Origin: Protopterus annectens
Lineage: Eukaryota; Chordata; Ceratodontiformes; Protopteridae
Assembly: GCF_019279795.1 (NCBI RefSeq)
Contig: NC_056737.1
Coordinates: 1,196,021,146 to 1,196,085,145 of the forward strand
Reading direction: 5' to 3'
DNA length: 64,000 nucleotides
The notes beneath the pieces are model-generated. The model ran no database searches. It was not told where the DNA came from and was given only the letters and a program-made list of their open reading frames with translations. This document shows positions 31,701-46,100 of this stretch, piece after piece. The stretch's first letter is position 1. Each line of letters starts with the position of its first letter. Made by a program: the position numbers and the translations under genes.

Positions 31701-34700
31701 TTTCAATCATGTCCCATTGAGTCAGCACCTCACCGTTCAGTCATGCCCATTATGTCAGAACCTCACTTTCCAGTCACATCTTATTGTGTCCATACCTCAC
31801 CTTTCAGTCATGTCTCAATGTGTCACACCTTTCAGTCATGTCTCATTGTGTCAGCATCTCACCTTTCAGTCATGTCTCATTGTGTCAGTACCTCACATTT
31901 CAGTCACATCTCATTGGGTCAGCACCTCACCTTTCAGTCATATCTCATTGTCAGTACCTCACCTTTCAGTCATGTCTCATTGTGTCCATATCTCACCTTT
32001 CAGTCTTGTGTCATTGTGTCTGCACCTCAACTTTCAATCTTGTCTCATTGTGTCCACACTTCACCTATCAGTCATGTCTCACTGTATCAGTACTTCATCT
32101 TTCAGTCCTGTGTCCACATCTCACCTTTCAGTCATGCCTCATTGTTTCAGCACCTCACCTTTCAAACATGTCCCATTGAGTCAGCACCCCACCATTCAGT
32201 CATGCCCATTATGTCAGAACCTCACTTTCCAGTCACATCTTATTGTGTCCATGCCTCACCTTTCAGTTATGCCTCAATGTGTCACACCTTTCAGTCATGT
32301 CTCATTGTGTCAGCATCTCACCTTTCAGTCTTGTGTCATTGCATCCACACCTCACCTTTCAGTCATGTCTTATTGTGTCACACTTTTCAGTCATGTCTCA
32401 TTGTGTCAGCATCTCACCTTTCAGTCTTGTGTCAGTGTGTCCACACCTCACCTTTCAGTCATGTTGTGTGGTGTCACCACCTCACCATTCAGCCATCTCT
32501 CATTGTGTTAGTACTTCACTTTTCAGTCATGTCCCATTATGTCAGCACTTCACCTTTCAGTCAAGTCGCATTGTGTCAGCAGTGCACCTTTCAGTCATAT
32601 CCCAATGTGTCAGCACCTCACCTTTCTGTCTTATCTAATTGTGCCCAGACCGCACCTTTAAGTCTTATTTCATTGGAACCACACCGCACCTTTCAGTTAC
32701 ATCCCATTGTGTCAGCACCTCACCTTTCAGTCCCAACTCATTGTATCAGCACCTCACCTTTCAGTCATGTCTCATAGTGTCATCACCTCACCTTTCAGTC
32801 ATGCCTCATTGTGTCATACCTTTCAGTCATGTCACATTGTGAAAACACCTCACCTTTCAGTCTTGTCTCATTGTTTCAACACCTCACCTTTCAGTCATGT
32901 CCCATTGAGTCAGCACCTCACCGTTCAGTCATGCCCATTGTGTCAGAACCTTACTTTCCAGTCACATCTTATTGTGTCCATACCTCACCTTTCAGTCATG
33001 TCTCATTATGTCAGCAAGTCATATCTCATTGTGTCAGCACCTCACCTTTCAGTCATGTCTCATTGTGTCAGCACCTCACATTTCATTCATGTCTCATTCT
33101 GTCAGTACCTCATCTTTCAGTCTTGTGTCATTGTGCCTGCACCTCACATTTCTCTCATGTCTCATTGTGTCAGTACCTCATCTTTCAGTCTTGTGTCATT
33201 GTGTCAGCACCTAACCTTTCAGTTAAATCTCATTGTATCAGCACCTCACCTTTCAGTCATGCCTCATTGTGTCCACACATCACCTTTCAGTCATGTATCA
33301 TTCAGTCAGCATCTCACCTTTTAGTCATGTCTCATTGTGTCAGTACCTCACCTTTCAGTCTTGTGTCATTGTGTCTGCACCTCACATTTCAGTCATGTCT
33401 CATTGTGGCAGTACCTCATCTTTCATTCTTGTGTCATTGTGTTAGCACCTCAGCTTTCAGTCAAATCTCATTGTATCAGCACCTCACCTTTCAGTCATGT
33501 CCCATTGTGTCCAGACCTCACCTTTCAGTCAAGCCTCATTGAGTCAGCACCTCACATTTCAGTCACGTCTCATTGTGTCAGCACTTCACCTTTCAGTCAT
33601 GTCTCATTATGTTAGCACCTCACCTTTCAGTTACATCTCATTGGGTCAGCACTTCACCTTTTAGTCATATCCCATTGTCAGTACCTCACCTTTCAGTCAT
33701 GTCTCATTGCATCAGTACCTCACATTTCAGTCACATCTCATTGGGTCAGCACCTCATCTTTCAGTCATATTGCATTGTCAGTACCTCACCTTTCAGTCAT
33801 GTCTCATTGTGTCAGTACCTCACCTTTCAGTCTTGTGTCATTGTGTCTGCACCTCAACTTTTAATCTTGTCTCATTGTGTCCACACTTCACCTATCAGTC
33901 ATGTCTCACTGTGTCAGTACTTCATCTTTCAGTCCTGTGTCAACATCTCACCTTTCAGTCATGTCTCATTGTATCAGCACCTCACCTTTCAATCATGTCT
34001 TGCTGTGTCAACAACACACCATTCAGTCTTCTCTCATTGTGTCAGTATCTCACCTTTCATTCTCATGTCATTGTGTCACCACCTCAACTTTCAGTCTTGT
34101 TTCATTGTGTCCACACTTCACCTATCAGTCATGTCTCACTGTGTCAGTACTTCATCTTTCAGTCCTGTGTCCACATCTCTCCTTTCAGTCATGCCTCATT
34201 GTATCAGCACCTCACCTTTCAATCATGTCCCATTGAGTCAGCACCTCACCGTTCAGTCATGCCCATTATGTCAGAACCTCACTTTTCAGTCACATCTTAT
34301 TGTGTCCATACCTCACCTTTCAGTCATGTCTCATTGTGTCAGCACATCACCTTTCAGTCCTCTCATTGTGTCAGCACCTCACCTTTTAGTCATATCTCAT
34401 TGTGTCAGCACCTCACCTTTCAGTCATGTCTCATTGTGTCAGCACCTCACCTTTCAGTCATGTCTCATTGTGTCAGCACCTCACCTTTCAGTCATGTCTC
34501 ATTGTGTCAGTACCTCATCTTTCAATCTTGTGTCATTGTGTTAGCACCTCAGCTTTCAGTCAAATCTCATTGTATCAGCACCTCACCTTTCAGTCATGTC
34601 CCATTGTGTCAGCACCTCACCTTTCAGTCATGCCTCATTGTGTCAGCACCTCACATTTCAGTCACATTGTGTCAGCACTTCACCTTTCAGTCATGTCTCA

Positions 34701-37058
34701 TTGTTAGTACCTCACATTTCAGTCATGTGTCATTGTGTCAGTACCTCAGCTTTCAGTCTTGTGTCATTGTTTCTGCACCTCAACTTTCAATCTTGTCTCA
34801 TTGTGTCCACACTTCACCTATCAGTCATGTCTAACTGTGTCAGTACTTCATCTTTCAGTCCTGTGTCCACATCTCACCTTTCAGTCATGTCTCTTTGTAT
34901 CAGCACCTCACCTTTCAGTCATGTCTTGCTGTGTCAACACCACACCATTCAGTCTTCTCTCATTGTGTCAGTATCTCACCTTTCATTCTCATGTCATTGT
35001 GTCACCACCTCAACTTTCAATCTTGTCTCATTGTGTCCACACTTCACCTATCAGTCATGTCTCACTGTATCAGTACTTCATCTTTCAGTCCTGTGTCCAC
35101 ATCTCAACTTTCAGTCATGCCTCATTGTATCAGCACCTCACCTTTCAATCATGTCCCATTGAGTCAGCACCTCACCATTCAGTCATACCCATTATGTCAG
35201 AACCTCACTTTCCAGTCACATCTTATTGTGTCCATACCTCACCTTTCAGTCATGTCTCAATGTGTCACACCTTTCAGTCATGTCTCATTGTGTCAGCATC
35301 TCACCTTTCAGTCTTGTGTCATTGCATCCCCACCTCACCTTTCAGTCATGTCTTATTGGGTCACACTTTTCAGACATGTCTCATTGTGTCAGCATCTCAC
35401 CTTTCAGTCTTGTGTCAGTGTGTCCACACCTCACCTTTCAGTCATGTCTTGTGGTGTTACCACCTCACCATTCAGCCATCTCTCATTGTGTTAGTACTTC
35501 ACTTTGCAGTCATGTCCCATTATGTCAGCACTTCGCCTTTCAGTCAAGTCGCATTGTGTCAACAGTGCACCTTTCAGTCATATCCCATTGTGTCAGCACC
35601 TCACCTTTCTGTCATATCTAATTGTGCCCAGACCGCACCTTTAAGTCTTATTTCATTGGGCCCACACCACACCTTTCAGTTACATCCCATTGTGTCAGCA
35701 CCTCACCTTTCAGTCCCATCTCATTGTATCAGCACCTCACCTTTCAGTCATGTATCATAGTGTCATCACCTCACCTTTCAGTCATGCCTCATTGTGTCAT
35801 ACCTTTCAGTCATGTCTCATTGTGAAAACACCTCACCTTTCAGTCTTGTCTCATTGTGTCAACACCTCACCTTTCAGCCATGTCCCATTGAGTCAGCACC
35901 TCACCGTTCAGTCATGCCCATTATGTCAGAACCTTACTTTCAGTCACATCTTATTGTGTCCATACCTCACCTTTCAGTCATGTCTCATTGTGTCAGCACC
36001 TCAACTTTCAGTCCTCTCATTGTGTCAGCACCTCACATTTTAGTCATATCTCATTCTGTCAGCACCTCACCTTTCAGTCATGTCTCATTGTGTCAGCACC
36101 TCACCTTTCAGTCATGTCTCATTCTGTCAGTACCTCACCTTTCAGTCTTGTGTCATTGTGCCTGCACCTCACATTTCACTCATGTCTCATTGTGTCAGTA
36201 TCTCATCTTTCAGTCTTGTGTCATTGTGTCAGCACCTAACCTTTCAGTTAAATCTCATTGTATCAGCACCTCACCTTTCAGTCATGCCCCATTGTGTCCA
36301 CACCTCACCTTTCAGTCATGTCTCATTCAGTCAGCACCTCATCTTTTAGTCATGTCTCATTGTGTCAGTATCTCACCTTTTAGCCTTGTGTCATTGTGAC
36401 TGCACCTCACATTTCAGTCATGTCTCATTGTGTCAGTACCTCATCTTTCATTCTTGTGTCATTGTGTTAGCACCTCAGCTTTCAGTCAAATCTCATTGTA
36501 TCAGAACCTCACCTTTCAGTCATGTCTCATTGTGTCCACACCTCACCTTTCAGTCATGCCTCATTGTGTCAGTACCTCACCTTTCAGTCTTGTGCCATTG
36601 TGTTTGCACCTCAACTTTCAATCTTGTCTCATTGTGTCCACACTTCACCTATCAGTCATGTCTCACTGTGTCAGTACTTCATATTTCAGTCCTGTGTCCA
36701 CATCTCACCTTATAGTCATGTCTCATTGTATCAGCACCTCACCGTTCAGTCATGTCTTGCCTTGTCAACACCACACCATTCAGTCTTGTCTCATTGTGTC
36801 AGTATCTCACCTTTCATTCTCATGTCATTGTGTCACCACCTCAACTTTCAATCTTGTCTCATTGTGTCCACACTTCACCTATCAGTCATGTCTCACTGTG
36901 TCAGTACTTCATCTTTCAGTCCTGTGTCCACATCTCACTTTTCAGTCATGTCTCATTGTATCAGCACCTCACCTTTCAATCATGTCCCATTGAGTCAGCA
37001 CCTCACTGTTCAGTCATGCCCATTATGTCAGAGCCTCACTTTCCAGTCACATCTTATT
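28733..37058 (+). repeat. 34-bp satellite array, left part (~8.3 kb)
   Basis: The array consists of head-to-tail copies of a 34-base unit with the core CAGCACCTCACCTTTCAGTC preceded by a TCATTGTGT-like part. Variant units recur in fixed order. One example is the series containing CACCGTTCAGTCATGCCCATT, seen near 29,025, 30,260, 30,430, 31,730, 32,920, 34,245, 35,905 and 37,005 (the last with CACTGTTCAG). Shortened units lacking about 8-9 bases (GTCACACCTTTCAG) also recur. A block around 31,400-32,860 reappears about 2.98 kb later (34,400-35,840). The + strand unit is about two-thirds pyrimidine and lacks stop codons in all three frames. Translated open frames of up to 652 codons therefore arise automatically. 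Confidence 0.97.
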
Positions 37059-40000
37059 CATAGGTTCATAGGTTCATAGGTTTATACTAGGCTATCTGCC
37101 CGAGGGCATTTACAAGCCTAGCCCATAGTTTTGTGGCTTACGCCACCCCTTTAGTATGGGGAACTATACCCATTATTTTGCTGTGCCTCTGTCGAGCAGT
37201 GACACTGAGGTAATCCCTGGGGTATATCTGCGATCTCCCATCCACTGGTCAAGATTTCTCTTGAACAAGGCCAGCGAGGTGCTCTGCCTCACATATACCG
37301 GGATTTTGTTCCACAGCATAGGGAGTCTTTGGGTGATGAATCTATCCCTCCAGCACGTGCTATTAATAGCCGTGTTGAGGTTTAAGTCTCCCGCCCTTGT
37401 GGCACTGACGGATCTAGATTTTTTGAGGTGAAGCATATTCATCAAATCTGGGTTTGACATGGCCTTGTATGTCAGGCACAAGTCACCTCTGAGCAAGCGG
37501 TAAGCGACTGAATAGAGCTGAAGTTCTTTCAGTCGGGCAGCATAGGACAGATTTTTGAGACCCTTTATCCTTTTGGTGAGGAACTTTTGTGGCCTCTCCA
37601 GCTGCTGCAAGTGTCGGGTCAGATACATTCCGAATGGGGCATTGTACTCAATCATTGGTCTGATGAGTGATGAGTATAGGAAACTATGACCTCCCTTGAT
37701 CTAGATGTGAATCCCTTCATGATAAGGTGGGCAATGTAGAAGGTCTTCCTAACTACTTTAGCTACATGGATGTCGAATGACAGGCTACTGTCAACCTGGG
37801 TCCCCAGGTCCCTGATAACTTCTTCTGTGCTCAGTGGATTGCCACCTATATGGTAGCTAGGGGTAACCTTGTTTTTCAAGGGTATGACTATGCATTTTTG
37901 GCATTTAACTTTAGGCCATGGCTCTGGCACCAGTTATCCGCTTCTGTGAGACCCTTCTGAAGGATATCTGTGTCAGATGTGTTTTCGACTACGGTGCCCA
38001 GTTTGCAGTCATCTGCAAACTTTGTCAGCCATAACCCTCCTGTGTTTGCTTGTACTTCAGAAAAGTAGATGCCAAACAAGAGTGGGCCCAGGACTGAGCC
38101 CTGTGGGACACCACTTGTGACAGGCTTTGAGTCTGACATGGCGCCAGCAACTCTGACCCTGTGGGTTCTGTCACTCAGCCAGTTTGCAACCCATCTTGTG
38201 ATGTATGGGTTAACATTTAAGCTGATGAGTTTTTCAATGATACCCGAGTGGGTATTGTATCGAAGGCTTCGCCAGATCGAGGTAGGCTGTATGGACTGCC
38301 TTTCCTCATCAATGGCTTTGGTGACTGTTTCAAAAGTCAACCAAGTTTAAAAGGCATGATCTGCCTTTGACAAAGCCAAACTGGGTTGGATCCAAAGTCT
38401 GCAAATTCCTATGTCTTTATTTATGAGATCCATTATGATCCTCTCCATGGCTTTGCAGATAAGGCTTGTCAAGCTAATGGGCGGTAATTTCCAGGGTCGG
38501 TGGAGGCACCCTTTATGAAGTGGGACCACTGTCGCAGTGCGCCACTCCTGGGTATATCCAGAGGTGAGACTATGATTAAACAGCTGTCCTAGCTGTGGGT
38601 TTAATTCCTCGTTGAGTTTGGAGCACAGCCGGGGACACCATCAGGTCCCATGGATGCTGTGTTTTTGCTTTGGAGAGAGCAGTTCTCACTTGGGCGTTAG
38701 AGATGTTTGGGGGGCTGCAATCGTTTGGTATAGATATCTCTCCTTTTGGGGGGGGAGGGGGGGAGAAGTTTGCACTGAACCTGTCAGCCAGTATGTTGGC
38801 AATGTCTGTAGGATCAGTAATCTTCACATCATTTTGAACTAGTTCTGAGCATATCTGGGAGTTTCCTCCCAGGTTTCTAACATAGCTAAAGAAGGCCTTA
38901 TGATTGTCTTTTGAGTCTTTAGCTATTTTTCTCTCAAAGTTTGCTTTGGATGATTTTATGAGAGCTCTTAGTTTTTTACTTGTAGTGATCAAATGTGTCT
39001 TACCTTTTAAGGATTTTGCTCTATCTTGTAGTAGCTTCCTCCTTTTGTTGTAGAGTTTGTTTATGGCTGGGGTCCACCAGACTGGACGCTTGCATTTGGT
39101 ACAAAGAGTCTTTTGTTTTGCTTGGGATTGCCTTATCCATGCAGTCCTGTAGGTGCTGGTAGAAGGCATTTGTAAGTGATTCAGCGGCTTGGGTACTGTT
39201 TTCCGCCTCGGGGCCTTAAAGCAGACCACACTAGTCTTTAGAAGTGTGAAGTCGGCTTTAGAAGTTCTTTACTGTGGTTTTTTTATTTCAGGTGGGGGTG
39301 GGATGAGGACCTCCAGCGAGATTAGTTTGTGATCTGATCTCACCAGTGAGGGGTATACTTCTGGTGTTGAACATTGTGCTCCCATGTTCGTGATGATGAG
39401 ATCAAGTATGTTTTCTCCTCTTGTGGGGATGGTGACTAGTTGTTCCATGGCATTTGAGTTTATGAATTCCAGGAACTTTTGGGCTAGGGTGTTTGGGCTT
39501 GAGTAGTGTTCCCAGTCTATATTAGGGTAATTGAAGTCACCTAGTATGATGGTGTTTGGAGATACATTTATCCCCTCCAGTGTTTTCAGGAAAGCCATGT
39601 GAGGTTCCTGAGTTTGTGAGGGTGGCCTGTAACATGCTACAATTTGCAGAGTAGTCTTGGCTATGGTTAATTGCACCTGGATGGTCTCCGATGCATCGTG
39701 CGTTGCCACCAATCTTGAGGTGTGGGTGTCCTTGATGAATATGGATACCCCCCCTCCTTTCTTGGTATTGTCCGGATTTTGGGGCCGGAACGCATGATAT
39801 GAGGTAAAACCTGATAGTGCTGGGGTGCTCTCAGAAGCCTTGAACCAGGTTTCTGTCACAGCACACACATTGATGTTCTCCATACTGAGAAGGGCCTCGA
39901 GTGCGTGCATTTTGAGATTGAGACTTCTGGCATTGAGCAGCATTACCCTTAGTTTTTTTCCATTTTTGTGTTCTAGGGTGGTAGGTTTAGAATTTGAGCC

Positions 40001-40194
40001 TTGCCTAAAAAAGGCACTATGGGGTGGCAGAGCCTTTGCCAATATCCGGAATCCCAGGGGTGACAGGTGCAAGCCGTCCCTTATGAAGCAGCGTGGCTTG
40101 TCCAGCATGTCATCCCAGGCAGACAGACATTGGATCCCCTTTGAATGACACCAGAGTTTAAGCCAATTGTTAAAGCTGATCATCTTATCTCTGT
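37059..40194 (-). mobile_element. CR1-clade LINE inserted in the 34-bp array, 5' truncated
   Basis: The left edge has the family's 3' terminal repeats, read as TTCATAGG three times on the + strand (about 37,061-37,084). Immediately outside is array sequence ending CTTATT; at the right edge array sequence resumes as ATTGTGTCC. A 3-base duplication ATT (37,056-37,058 and 40,195-40,197) or equivalent microhomology marks the junctions. Removing the element restores the array unit CTTATTGTGTCCATACC seen elsewhere. The element stops inside the ORF1 esterase, so it is 5' truncated, as is usual for LINEs copied by target-primed reverse transcription. Confidence 0.93.
37173..40183 (-). pseudogene. CR1 ORF1 end plus ORF2, broken into five segments
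   Basis: The segment 40,183-39,269 (304 codons) holds the end of the esterase (DGLHLSPLGFRILAKAL) in frame with the whole endonuclease. The latter shows LRVMLLNARSLNLK, CAVTETWFKASE, GDFNYPNIDWE and RSDHKLISLE. The segment 39,229-38,576 is the linker (VWWTPAINKLYNKRRKLL, KENHKAFFSYVRNLGG, DIANILADRFSANF). Motif B (SGVPQGSVLGPLLF) and FADDCKL are in 38,340-37,888. The C-terminal domain continues in 37,930-37,652 and 37,655-37,173, ending near SLLDRGTAK. At least four frameshifts and damage around motif A (near 38,260) inactivate it. The in-frame ORF1-ORF2 fusion comes from two small deletions relative to the other copies. Confidence 0.85.
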
Positions 40195-43100
40195 ATTGTG
40201 TCCATACCTCACCTTTCAGTCATGTCTCAATGTGTCACACCTTTCAGTCATGTCTCATTGTGTCAGCATCTCACCTTTCAGTCTTGTGTCATTGCATCCA
40301 CACCTCACCTTTCAGTCATGTCTTATTGTGTCACACTTTTCAGTCATGTCTCATTGTGTCAGCATCTCACCTTTCAGTCTTGTGTCAGTGTGTCCACACC
40401 TCACCTTTCAGTCATGTCTTGTGGTATCACCACCTCACCATTCAGCCATCTCTCATTGTGTTAGTACCTCACTTTTCAGTCATGTCCCATTATGTTAGCA
40501 CTTCACCTTTCAGTCAAGTCACTCACATTGTGTCAACAGTGCACCTTTCAGTCATATCCCATTGTGTCAGCACCTCACCTTTCTGTCTTATCTAATTGTG
40601 CCCAGACTGCACCTTTAAGTCTTATTTCATTGTGCCCACACCACACCTTTCAGTTACATCCCATTGTGTCAGCACCTCACCTTTCAGTCCCATCTCATTG
40701 TATCAGCACCTCACCTTTCAGTCATGTCTCATTGTGTCATCACCTCACCTTTCAGTCATGCCTCATTGTGTCATACCTTTCAGTCATGTCTCATTGTGAA
40801 AACACCTCACCTTTCAGTCTTGTTTCATTCTGTCAACACCTCACCTTTCAGTCATGTCCCATTATATCAGCTCCTCACCTTTCAGTCTTCTCTCATTGTG
40901 TCCACACCTCACCTTTCAGTCATGTCTCACTGTGTCAGTACTTCACCTTTCAGTCCTGTGTCCAGATCTCACCTTTCAGTCATGTCTCATTGTGTCAGCA
41001 CCTCACCTTTCAGTCTTGTCTCATTGTGTCCACACTTCACCTTTCCTTCATGTCTCACTGTGTCAGTACTTCACCTTTCAGTAATGTGTCCACATCTCAC
41101 CTTTCAGTCATGTCCCATTGTGCCAGCACCTCACCTTTCATTGATGTCTCAATGTGTCACACCTTTCAGTCATGACTCATTGTATCAGCACCTCACCTGT
41201 CAGTCTTGTGTCAGTGTGTCCACACCTCACCTTTCAGTCATCTCTCATTGTGTCAGTACCTCACTTTTTTTAGTCATGTCCCATTATGTCAGCACCTCAC
41301 CTTTCAGTCATATCCCATTGTGTCAGCACCTCACATTTCAGTCATGTCTCATTGTGTCAGTACCTCACCTTTTAGTCATGTCTCATTGTGTCAACACCTC
41401 ACCTTTCAGTCATATCCCATTGTATCAGTACCTCACCTTTCAGTCATGCCTCATTGTCTCCACCTCTCCTTCCAGTCATGCCTCATTTTTTCAGTACCTC
41501 ACCTTTCAGTCATGTCTCATTGTGTCAGTACCACAAATTTCAGTCTTTGTCAGTATGCCCACACCTCAGCTTTCAGTCATGTCTCATTGTGAAAACACCT
41601 CACCTTTCAGTCTTGTCTCAATGTGTCAGCACCTCACCTTGCAGTCTTGTGTCATTGCATCAGCACCTCAACTTTCAGTCATGTCCCATTATGTTAGCAC
41701 CTCACCTTTCAGCCTTGTCTCATTGTATCTACATCTCACCTTTCAGTCATGTCTCACTTTGTCAGTACTTCACCATTCAGTCCTGTGTCCACATCTCACC
41801 TTTCAGACATGCCTCATTGTATCAGCACATTACCTTTCAGTCAAATCCCATTGTGTCAGTACCTCACCTTTCAGTCATGCCCATTATGTCAGCACCTTAC
41901 TTTTCATTCACATTTCATTGTGTCCACACCACACCTTTCAGCCATGTCTCAATGTGTCACACCTTTCAGTCATGTCTCATTGTGTCAGCATATCACCTTT
42001 TAGTCATGACTAGTTGTGTCACCACCTCACCTTTCAACCATGTCTCAATGTGTCACACCTTTCAGTCATCTCTCATTGTGTCAGTACCTCACTTTTCAGT
42101 CATGTCCCATTATGTCAGCACCTCACCTTTCAGTCAGGTCACACTGTGTCAGCAGCTCACCTTTCAATCTTGTGTCATTGTGTCAGCAGCTCAACTTTCA
42201 GTCATGTCTCATTGTGTCAGCACCTCACCTTTCAGTCTTATCTCATTGTGCCTGCACCTCACCTGTCAATCATGTCTCATTGTGTCAGCACCTCACCTTT
42301 CAGTCATGTCTCATTGTGTCAGCACCTCACCTTTCAGTCACATCTCATTGTGTCAGTACCTCACCTTTCAGTCATGTCTCATTGTGTCAGCACCTCACCT
42401 TTCAGTCATGTCTCATTGTGTCAGCACCTCACCTTTCAGTCATGTCTCACTGTGTCAGCACCTCACCTTTCAGTCATGCCTCATTGTGTCATACCTTTCA
42501 GTCATGTCTCATTGTGTCAGTACCTCAATTTTCAGTCATGTCTCGTGTCAGCACATCACCTTTCAGTCTTTGTCATTGTGCCCACACCTCAGCTTTCAGT
42601 CATGTCTCATTGTGAAAAGACCTGACCTTTCATTCATGTGTCATTGTGTCACCACCTCACCTTTCAATCTTGTCTCATTGTGTCAGCACCTCACCATTCA
42701 GTCATGCCTCATTGTATCAGCACCTCACCTTTCAGTCATGTCTCATTTTGTCAGTACCTCACCTTTCAGTCACATCTCATTGTGCCAGCACCTCACCTTT
42801 CAGTCATGCCTCATTGTGTCAGTACCTCACCTTTCAGTCACATCTCATTGTGTCAGCACCTCACCTTTCAGTCATGTCTCATTGTATCAGCACCTCACCT
42901 TTCAGTCATGCCTCATTGTGTCAGCACCTCACCTTTCAGTCATGTCTAAGTGTGTCACACCTCACCTTTTAGTCAGGTTTCATTGTGTCAGTGCCTCACC
43001 TTTCATTCATGTCACATTGTGCTATCACCTCACCTTTCAGTCATGTCTCATTGTGTCAGTACCTTACCTTTTAGTCAGTTCTCATTGTTTTAGCACCTCA

Positions 43101-46100
43101 CCTTTGAGTCATCTCTCATTGTGTCACCCCCTCACCTTTCATTTATGTCCCATTGTGTAAGCACCTCACCTTTCAGTCATGTCTCATAGTGCCATCACCT
43201 CACCTTTCAGTCATGCCTCATTGTGTCATACCTTTCAGTCATGTCTCATTGTGAAAACACCTCACCTTTCAGTCTTGTCTCATTGTGTCAACACCTCACC
43301 TTTCAGCCATGTCCCATTGAGTCAGCACCTCACCGTTCATGCCCATTATGTCAGAACCTTTCTTTCCAGTCACATCTTATTGTGTCCATACCTCACCTTT
43401 CAGTCATGTCTCATTGTGTCAGCACCTCAACTTTCAGTCCTCTCATTGTGTCAGCACCTCACATTTTAGTCATATCTCATTGTGTCAGCACCTCACCTTT
43501 CAGTCATGTCTCATTGTGTCAGCACCTCACCTTTCAATCATGTCTCATTTTGTCAGTACCTCACCTTTCACTCTTGTGTCATTGTGCCTGCACCTCACAT
43601 TTCACTCATGTCTCATTGTGTCAGTACCTCATTTTTCAGTCTTGTGTCATTGTGTCAGCACCTAACCTTTCAGTTAAATCTCATTGTATCAGCACCTCAC
43701 CTTTCAGTCATGCCCCATTGTGTCCACACCTCACCTTTCAGTCATGTCTCATTCAGTCAGCACCTCACATTTTAGTCATGTCTCATTGTGTCAGTACCTC
43801 ACCTTTCAGTCTTGTGTCATTGTGTCTGCACCTCACATTTCAGTCATGTCTCATTGTGTCAGTACCTCATCTTTCATTCTTGTGTCATTGTGTTAGCACC
43901 TCAGCTTTCAGTCAAATCTCATTGTATCAGCACCTCACCTTTCAGTCATGTCTCATTGTGTCCACACCTCACCTTTCAGTCATGCCTCATTGTGTCAGCA
44001 CCTCACATTTCAGTCATGTCACATTGTGTCAGCACTTCACCTTTCAGTCATGTCTCATTGTGTTAGCACCTCACCTTTCAGTTACATCTCATTGGGTCAG
44101 CACTTCACCTTTTAGTCATATCTCATTGTCAGTACCTTACCTTTCAGTCATGTCTCATTGCGTCAGTACCTCACATTTCAGTCACATCTCAATGGGTCAG
44201 CACCTCACCTTTAAGTCATCTCTTATTAGGTCTTCACCTCACCTTTCAGTTATGCCTCATTGTGTCAGTACCTCACCTTTCAATCTTGTGTCATTGTGTC
44301 TGCACCTCAACTTTTAATCTTGTCTCATTGTGTCCACACTTCACCTATCAGTCATGTCTCACTGTGTCAGTACTTCATCTTTCAGTCCTGTGTCCACATC
44401 TCACCTTTCAGTCATGTCTCATTGTATCAGCACCTCACGTTTCAGTCTTGTCTTGCTGTGTCAACACCACACCATTCAGTCTTCTCTCATTGTGTCAGTA
44501 TCTCACCTTTCATTCTCATGTCATTGTGTCACCACCTCAACTTTCAATCTTGTCTCATTGTGTCCACACTTCACCTATCCGTCATGTCTCACTGTGTCAG
44601 TACTTCATCTTTCAGTCCTGTGTCCACATCTCACCTTTCAGTCATGTCTCATTGTATCAGCACCTCACCTTTCAATCGTGTCCCATTGAGTCAGCACCTC
44701 ACCGTTCAGTCATGCCCATTATGTCAGAGCCTCACTTTCCAGTCACATCTTATTATGTCCATACCTCACCTTTCAGTCATGTCTCAATGTGTCACACCTT
44801 TCAGTCATGTCTCATTGTGTCAGCATCTCACCTTTCAGTCTTGTGTCATTGCATCCACACCTCACCTTTCAGTCATGTCTTCTTGTGTCACACTTTTAAG
44901 TCATGTCTCATTGTGTCAGCATCTCACCTTTCAGTCTTGTGTCAGTGTGTCCACACCTCACCTTTCAGTCATGTCTTGTGGTGTCACCACCTCACCATTC
45001 AGCCATCTCTCATTGTGTTAGTACCTCACTTTTCAGTCATGTCACATTATGTCAGCACTTCACCTTTCAGTCATGCCTCATTGTGTCAGCACCTCACCTT
45101 TCAGTCATGCCTCATTGTGTCATACCTTTCAGTCATGTCTCATTGTGAAAACACCTCACCTTTCAGTCATGTCCCATTGTGTCAGCACCTCACCTTTCTG
45201 TCTTATCTAATTGTGCCCAGACCGCACCTTTAAGTCTTATTTCATTGTGCCCACACCACACCTTTCAGTTACATCCCATTGTGTCAGCACCTCACCTTTC
45301 AGTCACATCTCATTGTGTCAGCACCTCACCTTTCAGTCATGCCTCATTGTGTCATCACCTCACCTTTCAGTCATGCCTCATTGTGTCATACCTTTCAGTC
45401 ATGTCTCATTGTGAAAACACCTCACCTTTCAGTCATGTCCCATTATGTCAGCACCTCACCTTTCAGTCTTGTCTCATTGTGTCCACACCTCACCTTTCAG
45501 TCATGTCTCACTGTGTCAGTACTTCACCTTTCAGTCCTGTGTCCAGATCTCACCTTTCAGTCATGTCTCATTGTGTCAGCACCTCACCTTTCAGTCTTGT
45601 CTCATTGTGTCCACACTTCAGCTTTCCTTCATGTCTCACTGTGTCAGTACTTCACCTTTCAGTAATGTGCCCACATCTCACCTTTCAGACATGTCCCATT
45701 GTGTCAGCACCTCACCTTTCAGTGATGTCTCAATGTGTCACACCTTTCAGTCATAACTCATTGTATCAGCACCTCACCTGTCAGTCTTGTGTCAGTGTGT
45801 CCACACCTCACCTTTCAGTCATCTCTCATTGTGTCAGTACCTCACTTTTTTAGTCATGTCCCATTATGTCAGCACCTCACCTTTCAGTCATGTCTCATTG
45901 TGTCAGCACCTCACATTTCAGTCATGTCTCATTGTGTCAGTACCTCACCTTTTAGTCATGTCTCATTGTGTCAGCACCTCACCTTTCAGTCATATCCCAT
46001 TGTATCAGTACCTCACCTTTCAGTCATGCCTCATTGTGTCAGTACCTCACCTTTCAGTCATGCCTCATTGTGTCAGTACCTCACCTTTCAGTCATGTCTC

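Noticed and set aside
30819..32777. 652-codon open frame, and others of 300-590 codons, as repeat-protein genes
   Set aside because: They are produced by the stop-free 34-bp unit in every + frame. There is no shared start, no splice structure and no domain, and sister frames are equally open.
39269..40183. Natural ORF1-ORF2 fusion in CR1
   Set aside because: Other copies in the window have ORF1 and ORF2 in different frames, and two small deletions in this copy explain the fusion.
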